Numbered from the stretch's first letter, positions 51,537-61,262 are shown. The stretch is DNA of 64,000 nt from an uncultured SAR86 cluster bacterium (GCA_902595715.1 CACJRI010000001.1:62001-126000); one strand, 5' to 3'. The notes: generated from the letters alone by a model not told the origin. Numbers and translations are program-made.

Positions 51537-52637
51537 TCAATTTTTAGGTGGTAAATCCGCTACTGGCTTTCCTTGAATAAAATCACTAATGATTTGCGCG
51601 AGCTCGGGACCAACTTCTTCCTGCACAAAATGACTTGCGCCTCCTAAAGTTATAACAGTTGGGTTTGGAATACGTTCTAGAAAAACAGCCTTCATTGGAA
51701 GAGTAATTCTTTCATTTTCTCCAAAAGCTACTAGGAAAGGTTTATCCCATTTTTCATACACTTCTTTCCATAATTTTTCATTTTCTTGAAGTTGAGTTGG
51801 AATAAGATAAGGCCAAACATGCGCTCCTGCTTTATATAAACCCGAGGGATAAGGAGCTTCATAAGCATAAGCTTCCTCTTCTGATAAATCTATTCCGCCA
51901 AAATTTTTAATGATTCCAGGAATATTCATATCATCTGCATAATATGAATATGCTATCCAATTACTAAACATTGAAATTCCTGTAGAGGCAGAAGGATTTT
52001 CAACTGTCAATGCTTCTTTGGCTATGGACATTAACTCTTCGAAAGTAATCGGTCCGATCCACCAAACCCTGAATTGAACAAATTTTTCAAATAGCCAAGC
52101 TGATATGCCAGATCGAGCAACCATTCCTGTATTGGATACGACAACGTTGTCAAAGCGATCCGGTAACTCAGCGACTACTCTTAAACCTACTAAACCACCC
52201 CAATCTTGACCAAAGAAAGTTGCATTCTGAAGATTAAGTTTTTGGACTAATTCCTTCATGACCTCAACATGATGCTTGTAAGAATAGTCATATTTTGAAA
52301 TAAACTTATCTGATTTACCAAAACCAACACAGTCTGGAACAATTACTCTATGTCCTTGCGCAGTTAATACAGGTATCATTTTTCTAAACAAATAACTCCA
52401 GGCAGGTTCACCGTGAAGCAGAAATATTGGATCCGCATCTCTTGGGCCTTCATCAAGATAATGAATTCTCAAACCATCAATCATCATATAATTGGGTTTA
52501 AAAGGATAATCTTTCAGATTTTCAAATCTTTCATCTGGAGTTCTTAAAACGCCCTCTTTAATCTCATCTCCAAAAATATTTGTGGAAATAAAAAAATTAA
52601 CTATTAAGAAAATAAAGAAACCTAGAATTGACTTCAC
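51537..52637 (-). CDS. Haloalkane dehalogenase, HLD-I-like, with N-terminal signal peptide
   Basis: 366 aa; GTG start with SD AAGGAGG 8 nt upstream; signal MKSILGFFIFLIVNFFISTNIFG; LRTPDERFENLKDYPFKPNYM, HGEPAWSYLFRKMIPVL, FFGQDWGGLVGLRV, ASHFVQEE. Confidence 0.83.
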   Translation of the reverse strand: MKSILGFFIFLIVNFFISTNIFGDEIKEGVLRTPDERFENLKDYPFKPNYMMIDGLRIHYLDEGPRDADPIFLLHGEPAWSYLFRKMIPVLTAQGHRVIVPDCVGFGKSDKFISKYDYSYKHHVEVMKELVQKLNLQNATFFGQDWGGLVGLRVVAELPDRFDNVVVSNTGMVARSGISAWLFEKFVQFRVWWIGPITFEELMSIAKEALTVENPSASTGISMFSNWIAYSYYADDMNIPGIIKNFGGIDLSEEEAYAYEAPYPSGLYKAGAHVWPYLIPTQLQENEKLWKEVYEKWDKPFLVAFGENERITLPMKAVFLERIPNPTVITLGGASHFVQEEVGPELAQIISDFIQGKPVADLPPKN

Positions 52638-52670
52638 TTAATATTCCTCCTTGCTTAAAAATATAAATTG

Positions 52671-52699
52671 AATATAGAATATGACAGTATGTGTGTCAA
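52671..52699 (-). promoter_or_regulatory. Sigma70-type promoter of the exported HLD-I gene
   Basis: Minus strand: TTGACA (52699-52694), 17-nt spacer, TATATT (52676-52671). Confidence 0.65.
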
Positions 52700-52700
52700 T
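52680..52700. promoter_or_regulatory. Operator-like site 2 (TATGACAG-N5-GTGTCAAT)
   Basis: Shares TGACA-N7-TGTCA geometry with the site at 52705; covers the HLD promoter spacer and -35. Confidence 0.55.
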
Positions 52701-52704
52701 AACT

Positions 52705-52725
52705 TATGACAGCGCTACTGTCATA
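52705..52725. promoter_or_regulatory. Operator-like site 1, palindrome TATGACAG-N5-CTGTCATA
   Basis: Perfect 8-bp inverted arms, ends 5 nt before the TetR ATG. Confidence 0.65.
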
Positions 52726-52730
52726 TTCAT

Positions 52731-53306
52731 ATGAATAAGCTAAAAAAAGACGGAAGAAAATTAAGAAGTGAGTCTACTTCAGATCACATTTTGAATACTG
52801 CTATAAAAATTGCCCGTAAGGGCAACATAGATAACATGTCCTTTAATTCTATTGCAAAAGAAGCAAATATAGGAACTAGAACAATTTTTCGTCATTTCAA
52901 AGATCAAGAAACGCTGCAAGAAAGTTTAGATCAAAAACTTGGCGAAGAATTTACCAATGCCTTTTCTTTAATAAATAAAACGGATAACTTAGAAAATAGA
53001 ATTGAAAATGTTTCCTCTATTCTTATTAAACTCTACGTAAAAAATCAAAATATTATCCGTTGGAATCTTCGCAATATCTGGAGAGACAAAAATTTAAGAA
53101 AAAATATGTTTTCTTGGAATCAAATTTTAAGAAATTTTGTTTATTCCATTCTCCCTGAGATTCAAGAAAAAAAGAAATCAGAAAGAGAAATTATATTTGA
53201 ATGTATGTCTTTTATGTTTTTTTTAAGACTCAAAGTTGTTCAAGGATTAGATGAAAAACAAATCAAAGAAATTTTTACATTAAATACAAAAAATTATTTA
53301 AGTTAG
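52731..53306 (+). CDS. TetR/AcrR family transcriptional regulator
   Basis: 191 aa; HTH region ILNTAIKIARKGNIDNMSFNSIAKEANIGTRTIFRHFKDQETLQESL. Confidence 0.88.
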   Translation: MNKLKKDGRKLRSESTSDHILNTAIKIARKGNIDNMSFNSIAKEANIGTRTIFRHFKDQETLQESLDQKLGEEFTNAFSLINKTDNLENRIENVSSILIKLYVKNQNIIRWNLRNIWRDKNLRKNMFSWNQILRNFVYSILPEIQEKKKSEREIIFECMSFMFFLRLKVVQGLDEKQIKEIFTLNTKNYLS

Positions 53307-53308
53307 CT

Positions 53309-54262
53309 TCAAGAAACTCTTCTAATATTCTCAACAATTTCTTTAATTATTTCTGGCACTAACTCTTCAGGAATTTCATGCCCCACACCTTCCATAATCA
53401 TTCTTTTCGAGTCTTTTATGCCATCTGCTAAAGCAATGCCATGATCTAAGGGCAGGATAGCATCTTCTGTTCCATGAATAATTAGCGCAGGAACTTTAAT
53501 TTCGTGAAGTCGACTGGTTCTATCTGGACTTGCTCCAACTGCAGCTCCATGAAGAGCGAAAGGATTATTTCCATGCGCAATAACTGGCTTTAACTTATCT
53601 CTAAACTCTTGTTCATTAAAAGGAAAACGCGACCCAGTAAGTTGGCGATAAATTTCAACAACCCCATCTTCTATTCTGCCTTTAAGGTTAAATACAAAAG
53701 ACTTTTTCATAGCCTCAATCAATTCTTTGGTTGGCCCAGATAATGAAGCATTTTGTATTCCTGGAGAAGTCATGATGGGAGTAATGCTCAAAACTTTTTC
53801 TGGATAGTCTAAGGCGATGATCTGTGTAATCATTCCACCCATTGAAGCTCCAATGATATGTGCTTTTTCAATTTTTAAAGCATCCATTAGTGATACAGCA
53901 TCTTTGGCCATATCTGATAAATCATATTGTATTGAGGTAGATTCGCTAAACTTAAATCTTCCTTTTTCATCAACAGCCAAACCAAAAATGCTATTCACTA
54001 TCATTTTTAATAGAAAATTAGGAAGAATTTTCAAAATTTTATTAAAAGCAGGTTCCTTTCCAAACCATGTAGTTTTACCAACATCTCTGTTATCAAATCT
54101 AACTACATGAAAATCGTTTGCAACTAAATGATCAATAAACTCTTGATCCCATTGCATGCAATTAGCATTAGCTCCCATTATAAGAAGAATTGTTTCTTTA
54201 TTTTTATCACCGAATTCTTCATACCAAATATCTATATCATTTGCTTCCACTATAGTTCCCAT
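53309..54262 (-). CDS. Alpha/beta hydrolase
   Basis: 317 aa; nucleophile elbow IGASMGGMI, LIIHGTEDAILPLDHG, GVGHEIPEELVPEI. Confidence 0.88.
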   Translation of the reverse strand: MGTIVEANDIDIWYEEFGDKNKETILLIMGANANCMQWDQEFIDHLVANDFHVVRFDNRDVGKTTWFGKEPAFNKILKILPNFLLKMIVNSIFGLAVDEKGRFKFSESTSIQYDLSDMAKDAVSLMDALKIEKAHIIGASMGGMITQIIALDYPEKVLSITPIMTSPGIQNASLSGPTKELIEAMKKSFVFNLKGRIEDGVVEIYRQLTGSRFPFNEQEFRDKLKPVIAHGNNPFALHGAAVGASPDRTSRLHEIKVPALIIHGTEDAILPLDHGIALADGIKDSKRMIMEGVGHEIPEELVPEIIKEIVENIRRVS

Positions 54263-54272
54263 TTAACTTCTC

Positions 54273-55028
54273 CTAAGACTTTTCAAATTCACTAAATTTT
54301 TCTCTTTTCACATATGGAGTTAAACCTTTGCCAGGTTTCCAATTGCAACTACGAGATTCAAAATTAATTAGATCATTAATAAATATTTTATACCTAGTTA
54401 TTTCATTGATTTGATAATTAATTAATTTATCTAAATTAGTATCCTCATTATTTATAATTTTTTTATAAATTTTCTCTAGTTTATAAATTTCTGAATTTAA
54501 CATAATGTTATTTTTATCATCATCAGATGTAAAATTCTCTCTATTATCAATTATGAATTTATTAATCTTATTTCTTTTTTCTTCAGTATCGTATTCATAT
54601 ATATTGGAAAAGTTTAAAACTTGATCATTAAAAATATTATCAACAAAAAACCCATTTAAATAAGTTTTTCTTCCTAAATAAAAATTCTTATCCAGATGAT
54701 CTATTATTTCAGGCCAATTGTTTATAATTTCCATGCAATTTTCTCGAACAGATTTATTTTGATCTTTTGTATTGGCAAGCATATATATATAAAACCTATT
54801 TCTTTTATAAGAAAATTTACAAGAAAAAGAGTTTGTTAAGGAGTTATCTTGATTAGCTTTATAAATTCTATTCTCCTTAAAAAAATTCTCACAGTGTTTT
54901 GTACCTGAAGAAATAATTGAAGTTGAATTTAAATCAGATATTTTCCTAAAGAAATCTAAATCTTCTAAAGATATATTTGCAAAAAGGAATTTAGAGAAGA
55001 AAAATAGAAAAAAGAGAGCTAATTTCAA
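54273..55028 (-). CDS. Exported protein of unknown function next to the Wza/Wzc pair
   Basis: 251 aa with signal peptide MKLALFFLFFFSKFLFA; 12 nt from the polysaccharide export gene. Confidence 0.55.
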   Translation of the reverse strand: MKLALFFLFFFSKFLFANISLEDLDFFRKISDLNSTSIISSGTKHCENFFKENRIYKANQDNSLTNSFSCKFSYKRNRFYIYMLANTKDQNKSVRENCMEIINNWPEIIDHLDKNFYLGRKTYLNGFFVDNIFNDQVLNFSNIYEYDTEEKRNKINKFIIDNRENFTSDDDKNNIMLNSEIYKLEKIYKKIINNEDTNLDKLINYQINEITRYKIFINDLINFESRSCNWKPGKGLTPYVKREKFSEFEKS

Positions 55029-55040
55029 AAAAGTTTCTAA

Positions 55041-56174
55041 TTAGTTAGTTATCAAATCTGTATCTTCAGCCTGATTAATAAAGGTCGTAAATGGAAGAAG
55101 TTGACTGATAAATCTAGACCATGAAGTAACTCCTGAAGTACCGATAAAAACAATATCCTCTGCTTGAAGTAAAAAATCACTGGCTAATAGGTATCCTGTA
55201 GGTGACGAGATATTTGATTTAAAAATTCTTGGCTTACCTTCATAATCTTTTGGCCTAAAAATATAAACTTCTTTACCTCTTGAGGTGGATTGGTTTAAGC
55301 CTTGAGAACTTGCCAATGCATGAGATAAAGAAATATTTTTTCTTCTTAAGGTTATTGATGTAGGTGAATTAGCTTCTCCTAATACATGGACCTGACTTAA
55401 TGAGTTATCAGGTAAAAAGATAACATCTTTATCCTTTAAATAAATGTAGTTTTGGATTAAAGATGTCCTTGAAAGATACTCAAAATCAATATCATAAGTA
55501 ACTCCATCGCGAGAGAGTTTTAAGGAGGTAAGATCCCCATTCGAAAGGGTTCCACCCACTCCAAAAGGGTTTGCATTTGCCACTACCTCGTTTAACGTAA
55601 CTGGATTTAGAGTTACAGGAACCGTACCAACATTATTAAAATTTCCTGAAACAACAATTCTTTGAGAATTGAATTCAGAAACAGATACATCGACTTGTGG
55701 ATTATTTAAAACATCTGATAATTTATCAGTTAATGTTAGTCTGATTTCTTCAATTGATTTTCCTTTTACATCTATAATTCCAGCATTGGGATAAAATATA
55801 GTTCCATCATCTCTAACTTTTTTTTCAAAAACTGGATTGATAGCCGCCCCTCTAGCTAAAGATGCCGAAAGCCTCTCTGTTTCTCCGTAAACATAAATAA
55901 AAAGCACATCCCCTATTCCAACTTTATAAGATGAAGGCTCATAATTTAGAAGTGATAATGGCAAGTTAAGTGGAGTTTTTCTCGATTCACTTGAAATAAG
56001 ATCTTTAGAAACTGTCTCTATAAATATGGGTTCTGATGATAACTCAGGAATTACAACGCCCTTAAAAGACTTAACTTGGGTAGGTTTAAAGTGCGTTCCG
56101 ATTGAACAAGAAACCAAGAAAACGAATAGGCCAAAGATTATTGAAGCCCTCTTTGCAATAAACATAAGTCTCAT
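55041..56174 (-). CDS. Polysaccharide export protein (Wza-like, SLBB) lipoprotein
   Basis: 377 aa; lipobox FLVSC; YKVGIGDVLFIYVYGETE, DGTIFYPNAGIIDVKGKSIEEIR, VHVLGEANSPTSITL. Confidence 0.87.
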   Translation of the reverse strand: MRLMFIAKRASIIFGLFVFLVSCSIGTHFKPTQVKSFKGVVIPELSSEPIFIETVSKDLISSESRKTPLNLPLSLLNYEPSSYKVGIGDVLFIYVYGETERLSASLARGAAINPVFEKKVRDDGTIFYPNAGIIDVKGKSIEEIRLTLTDKLSDVLNNPQVDVSVSEFNSQRIVVSGNFNNVGTVPVTLNPVTLNEVVANANPFGVGGTLSNGDLTSLKLSRDGVTYDIDFEYLSRTSLIQNYIYLKDKDVIFLPDNSLSQVHVLGEANSPTSITLRRKNISLSHALASSQGLNQSTSRGKEVYIFRPKDYEGKPRIFKSNISSPTGYLLASDFLLQAEDIVFIGTSGVTSWSRFISQLLPFTTFINQAEDTDLITN

Positions 56175-58087
56175 TTCGTCCTTTTTTTTCTTAAATCATC
56201 AAAAAACATGCGCAATTTATCAAAAATACGCTGAAAAAGGAATTTTTTAGTATTTCTATATCCTGAATATTCATAATAGTAATTATCGGAATAATTGGGA
56301 TAATTATAGGAATACCAAAGAAAATTAAAGAAAATATCAAATTTATTATAAAAATATCTTACGTCAATTTTTTTATCTATTGAGTCAATATCTTTATTAA
56401 AAAGAATAATATCTTTGAAAGTAGACATTTTATTACCAACAACATACAAAGAAGAATCGAAGTATTGAGATACAATCTTAGCATCAACGAATAAGCCCCA
56501 AGGAGGAGTGTCGCATAGCAATATATCGTAATCTTCTTTTAGCTTTTCTAATTCTGATTTAAATTCTTCCGACATAAAGAATTCAACTGAATTCTCAACT
56601 TCAAAAGACGGGATAAACAGACTTTGTTCAAATCTATAATTATCGATGTCTTGATAAAACTCCTTAAAACTCTTAGGGCTGTTTTTGGGGTTAATTGATT
56701 TTAATGTTAAGTCTCTTTTTTTGTAATCGAGGTCTAAAAGACAAACTTTTTTACCCATTGATGTTAGTTTATAAAAAAGTTTTTCTGATATTTCTGTTTT
56801 TCCAACTCCCTTTTTTGAACCAACAATTGCAATTGAAGAAAGTTTGTCTTCTGATTGAATAATTTCATAAGATATTTTATTCATCAATTCTTCCGCCAAA
56901 GCGAATGAAGAATCTTCTATTCCTGTTAATCCTTTCTTATAAAGAGGTAGCTCTCCAAGAATATTTTTTTTATCTACAAAGTCAATTAAAGCATCATAAT
57001 TAGTAATTCTATCTCCTAGAAAATGTCTTATTGTCTGAATCAAATATATAAAAATTATCAGTGCAAAAGGAATCGAAAAAACATAATAAGTTGGTTGTAT
57101 TTTTACAGCTTTACTAGCTTGATTAATAACTCTTACATTACTTATGCTAGATGCTTCTGCCATAGCTAAATTTATTTCCTGAGCTGAAAGATCATTAAGA
57201 ACATCAGAGTAAATAACAACCTCTCTTTTGAGATTTTCTAGCTTTCTTTGGGTATTAGGGATGTTTGGTAAATCATCTTCTATGGTATCTATTTTATTTT
57301 GCAAGAATCTTTTCTGTTCTGTTAGTGTTAGATAAATTGGGTGAGTAGATTTATAAAATTCTTTTAGCTCCAACTCTTTAAACTCTATTTCTTTTATTGA
57401 TTCATATAAGCTGCTTAATTCAGAATTTCTATTTTCTGATTCAAATATAAGTCCAGAATCATTTTTAGAAATTTTAAAATTATTGAGATTATCTTCTGCT
57501 TCTTTTAGTGATGTTTTAATTTTGGGTATTTCGTTTTTAATAAAATTTCTTCCTGCCGCAGTAGATCTTTTTCTAAAGTCTCTTCTATCTTTTATATATT
57601 CATTATTAAGAAGGTTTAAGATTTCCTCTGTTAATTTCTGATCAGAATGATTAAAAATTATTGTAATTAATGAATTTCCACTGGAAGATACGGTTAAGTT
57701 AGACCTAATAGTACTGGCAGATGGAATCACATCCTTTTCTATTTCCTCATTAGTTAAGAGAGTACTAACAACATCATCAATTGTGTAAGCTGATTTATAA
57801 ATAGCAACCTCTGCTTGAAGGGAATTTTGATTGCGATTGCCCATTCCAGGAATATTAGTTCCGAACATATTTTGTTCTTGTTGAATTTCAATCAGTGATT
57901 TTGAACTAAAAATATTTTCTGAAGTTATATAAATAATAAAGGCAAGAAAAAACCCAACTAGAAAAGTAGAAATAAGGAGGTTAAAATTATCTAAAAGAAT
58001 TGAAAGAAGACTAGATAAGTCAATTTGATCATTAATAATATTCTCTTCGTTGAAAGAATTATTGTTCTCACTACCCTTGCCAGACAT
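56171..58087 (-). CDS. Polysaccharide co-polymerase / BY-kinase (Wzc-like)
   Basis: 638 aa; Wzz domain plus Walker A GSKKGVGKTE, A' LLDLDYKKRD, Walker B DILLCDTPPW; Tyr-rich C-terminal cluster. Confidence 0.87.
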   Translation of the reverse strand: MSGKGSENNNSFNEENIINDQIDLSSLLSILLDNFNLLISTFLVGFFLAFIIYITSENIFSSKSLIEIQQEQNMFGTNIPGMGNRNQNSLQAEVAIYKSAYTIDDVVSTLLTNEEIEKDVIPSASTIRSNLTVSSSGNSLITIIFNHSDQKLTEEILNLLNNEYIKDRRDFRKRSTAAGRNFIKNEIPKIKTSLKEAEDNLNNFKISKNDSGLIFESENRNSELSSLYESIKEIEFKELELKEFYKSTHPIYLTLTEQKRFLQNKIDTIEDDLPNIPNTQRKLENLKREVVIYSDVLNDLSAQEINLAMAEASSISNVRVINQASKAVKIQPTYYVFSIPFALIIFIYLIQTIRHFLGDRITNYDALIDFVDKKNILGELPLYKKGLTGIEDSSFALAEELMNKISYEIIQSEDKLSSIAIVGSKKGVGKTEISEKLFYKLTSMGKKVCLLDLDYKKRDLTLKSINPKNSPKSFKEFYQDIDNYRFEQSLFIPSFEVENSVEFFMSEEFKSELEKLKEDYDILLCDTPPWGLFVDAKIVSQYFDSSLYVVGNKMSTFKDIILFNKDIDSIDKKIDVRYFYNKFDIFFNFLWYSYNYPNYSDNYYYEYSGYRNTKKFLFQRIFDKLRMFFDDLRKKRTK

Positions 58088-58126
58088 GATTTATAAATAC
58101 CAAAGACGATTTTTCGGTGATTTTAG

Positions 58127-60166
58127 ATGAAAATCCCTCCTAAACCAAAAAAAATAACAAAAAAACTAGCCAACCATGGTGATGAAAGAATTGATTACTA
58201 CTACTGGCTTAGAGACGATAAAAGAAAGAATAAAAAAATATTAAGTTATCTAAAACAGGAAAATAAATATACGGATCAGTGGTTTAAAGATAATAAAGTA
58301 AATTCAAAAAAAATTTTTGAAAGATATAAAGAGTTTTTACCAAAATCCGAAAAAAGTGTTGAAACAAATATTGATGGCGTTAGCTACTATTTTCAAACAT
58401 CTATTTCAACAGAATACAATAAGTATTACCAAATCAAGAATAAGAAGAAAAAGTTGATTCTTGATGTAAATCAACTTGCTAAAAATAAAAAATATTATGA
58501 GATATCGTCTGTTTTCCCATCCAGAAACCATAAATATTTAGCTTATTGCGAAGATATAAACGGCAGAAGAGATTTTCATATTGTGATTAAGGATTTAACA
58601 AAGAATAAAATCGTAGAAAAAAATAAGATTCCATCCACCGGAAGTTTAATCTGGAACAAAAAATCTAGTGGGTACTTTTATTTAAAAAAAGATCCAACAA
58701 CATTAGTCACCAATTCATTATTTTTTCATGAAATAGGAACTAAGCATAAAAAAGATAAACTAATTTACAAAGAAGAGGACAATCAATTTAATTTAAGTAT
58801 TTCTTTAAGCAGAACCAAAAGATACCTTTTTTTGCAAGCATCTAAAACAGAATCAAATGAGACATGGATTCTTGATCTTGAAAATGAAAGTTTTAATTTA
58901 AAGTGTTTTCTTAAAAGAAAAAATAAGCATAAATATTATATTGATGACACTCCAAAATTTTTCTTTATTCTTAGTAATGAGAATAATAAAAAAAATTATG
59001 CTCTTTATAAAACTGATTCAAATAACACTTCAAAAGTTAATTGGAAGATTTTTGTTAATCACAAAAAAAATGAATTAATAGAGGATTTCTTATGTTTTAA
59101 AGATTTCGTATTACTGCAAACTAGGAAAAATGGCTTGCCTTGCTTGATACAGGTAAATAGAAAAACCAAAAAGAAAACATACATAGAATTAAAAGATGAA
59201 GTCTATACAGTTAGCTTAACTAACAATAATAATTATAAGGCTTCTAGCTTCTGTTTTATATTTTCAAGTTTAAAAACTCCCTCCTCTATTTATTCTCAAG
59301 ATTTATATACAAAAAAAAGAAAAAAAATCTGGAGTCAAAAAGTTTTAAATCTTAAGCAAAATGAATATGAAACTAAAAGAGTTTTTATAACTTCCAGAGA
59401 TGGTACTAAAGTTCCTGTTTCTTTAATGTATAAAAAAGGAATTAATTTGAAGCAAGCACCTTTATTGCAATATGGTTATGGATCATATGGGTTAGTGATA
59501 GAGCCTTCTTTTAAATTAGCCTTTATGCCTTTAATAGAGCAAGGTTTCATTTTTGCAATAGCTCACATAAGAGGCGGTCAAGACTTAGGTAAAGACTGGT
59601 ATGACCAAGGCAGAATGACGAATAAAATGAATACCTTTTATGATTTTATTGATTGTACAAAAAAACTACACAGCAAAAACATAGGCAATAGGAATAACAC
59701 TTTTGCAATGGGAGGAAGTGCAGGAGGACTTCTTATGGGGGTGATAATTAACTTAGAGCCTCAATTGTATAAAGGCATAGTCTCTGCAGTGCCTTTTGTT
59801 GATGTGCTAACAACAATGTCGGATGAAAGCATACCTTTAACGACATTTGAATATAAAGAATGGGGCAACCCAAATAATAAAAAAGAGTATTTCTATATCA
59901 AAAGATACTCTCCTTATGACAATATAGATTTTAAGCCCTACCCTTCGGTCTTAGTAACTTCTAGTTTGTATGATTCCCAAGTTCAATATTATGAGCCGGC
60001 AAAATATGTTCCAAAACTCAGAGAGCATAGTACTTCTGATAATCCTATTCTGCTAAAAATGAACTTGATTGGAGGACATGCCGGAAAAAGTGGAAGGCTT
60101 GCATCTTTACAAGAGACTGCCGAGGAATTAGGATTTTTAAAAACTCTTTCTACAAAAGATTCTTAA
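58127..60166 (+). CDS. Prolyl oligopeptidase family serine peptidase (S9A, oligopeptidase B-like)
   Basis: 679 aa; HIRGGQDLGKDWYDQGRMTNKMNTFYDFI, nucleophile GGSAGGLLMGVI, VTSSLYDSQVQYYEPAKYVPKLR, GGHAGKSGR. Confidence 0.92.
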   Translation: MKIPPKPKKITKKLANHGDERIDYYYWLRDDKRKNKKILSYLKQENKYTDQWFKDNKVNSKKIFERYKEFLPKSEKSVETNIDGVSYYFQTSISTEYNKYYQIKNKKKKLILDVNQLAKNKKYYEISSVFPSRNHKYLAYCEDINGRRDFHIVIKDLTKNKIVEKNKIPSTGSLIWNKKSSGYFYLKKDPTTLVTNSLFFHEIGTKHKKDKLIYKEEDNQFNLSISLSRTKRYLFLQASKTESNETWILDLENESFNLKCFLKRKNKHKYYIDDTPKFFFILSNENNKKNYALYKTDSNNTSKVNWKIFVNHKKNELIEDFLCFKDFVLLQTRKNGLPCLIQVNRKTKKKTYIELKDEVYTVSLTNNNNYKASSFCFIFSSLKTPSSIYSQDLYTKKRKKIWSQKVLNLKQNEYETKRVFITSRDGTKVPVSLMYKKGINLKQAPLLQYGYGSYGLVIEPSFKLAFMPLIEQGFIFAIAHIRGGQDLGKDWYDQGRMTNKMNTFYDFIDCTKKLHSKNIGNRNNTFAMGGSAGGLLMGVIINLEPQLYKGIVSAVPFVDVLTTMSDESIPLTTFEYKEWGNPNNKKEYFYIKRYSPYDNIDFKPYPSVLVTSSLYDSQVQYYEPAKYVPKLREHSTSDNPILLKMNLIGGHAGKSGRLASLQETAEELGFLKTLSTKDS

Positions 60167-61262
60167 TAAGTTTTCCTATAGCCAATGACGATGTCAGACC
60201 TGGACTTTCTATTCCTTGTAAATTTATAAGATTTTTAATTCCATGATCATTAAAGGTTTGAATACTAAAATCTCTCATAGTTTGATTAGGTTTGGTTATC
60301 TTTGGTCTTATACCAGTATAGTCTGGATGAAGTTTTGAAGGATTGATATCAGGCCAATACTGAGAAATAGATTCAATAAATTTACTTTTCAAAGATTCAT
60401 TGAAACTATAGTCAATTTCTTTTACAAACTCTACATCTGGTCCGAATCTCATTCCGCCAGCAAGATCAAAACCTACATGAATTCCCAGGCTATGTTGGCC
60501 TGATACTGGATAAATTAAGTTTGAAAAAGGAGCTTTTCCTGAATATTTAAAATAATGACCTTTTGCAAAATAATTTCTATAAATTTTATCTTTTGGAAAA
60601 GATTTTATATTTGCAAGAGTTGATTCGTTGCTTAATCCACTGCAATTAATTAAAAACTTGCAATCTATTTCAAATTCATCTTCCGCTGAACAGGCAACTA
60701 TAAACTTACTGTCTTTTCTTTTTGCAGATAAAAAAGATGTTCTTAAAGAAATTAGACCGCCAAAATGTTGGATATCCCCTTCTAAAGCAGTGACATATTC
60801 TGGTACATCAATTACTCCTGAATTTGGAGAATAAAGTGCTTTATAAAATATTAACCCTGGGTTGTTTTTTAGAACTTTGTCATTTTCAACCATGCTTATT
60901 TCAACATTATTTTTTTTTCCTTGAGTTAAAATTTTTTCTAGATTTGAAAGTTCTTTTTTATTTGATGCAATAATGAATTTTCCATATTTTTTATGGTTAA
61001 TGTTTTTTTCTTTAGCGTACTCGTAAATCAGTCTGTTCCCTTCAACACAAAGTTTTGTTTTTAAAAAATTCTCTGGATAGTAAATACCTGCATGTATCAC
61101 TCCAGAATTACGTGATGAAGTTACATCACCCGCTCTTTCATTTTTTTCGAGAACAATAGTCTCCATTCCAGAACTAGAAAGTTCTCGAGCTATGCTTAAT
61201 CCAATTACACCTCCGCCAATAACAATAACATCAGTCATTTGTTTTATTGTTATAGGTGTCAA
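60150..61262 (-). CDS. FAD-dependent oxidoreductase, L-2-hydroxyglutarate dehydrogenase/oxidase-like
   Basis: 370 aa; VIVIGGGVIGLSIARELSSSGMETIVLEKN, SRNSGVIHAGIYYPENFLKTKLCVEGN, GIHVGFDLAGGMRFGPD. Confidence 0.85.
   Translation of the reverse strand: MTPITIKQMTDVIVIGGGVIGLSIARELSSSGMETIVLEKNERAGDVTSSRNSGVIHAGIYYPENFLKTKLCVEGNRLIYEYAKEKNINHKKYGKFIIASNKKELSNLEKILTQGKKNNVEISMVENDKVLKNNPGLIFYKALYSPNSGVIDVPEYVTALEGDIQHFGGLISLRTSFLSAKRKDSKFIVACSAEDEFEIDCKFLINCSGLSNESTLANIKSFPKDKIYRNYFAKGHYFKYSGKAPFSNLIYPVSGQHSLGIHVGFDLAGGMRFGPDVEFVKEIDYSFNESLKSKFIESISQYWPDINPSKLHPDYTGIRPKITKPNQTMRDFSIQTFNDHGIKNLINLQGIESPGLTSSLAIGKLIKNLL

Noticed and set aside
53817-54110. 97-aa plus-strand ORF inside the alpha/beta hydrolase
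   Set aside because: Shadow ORF opposite the nucleophile-elbow region; no independent support.
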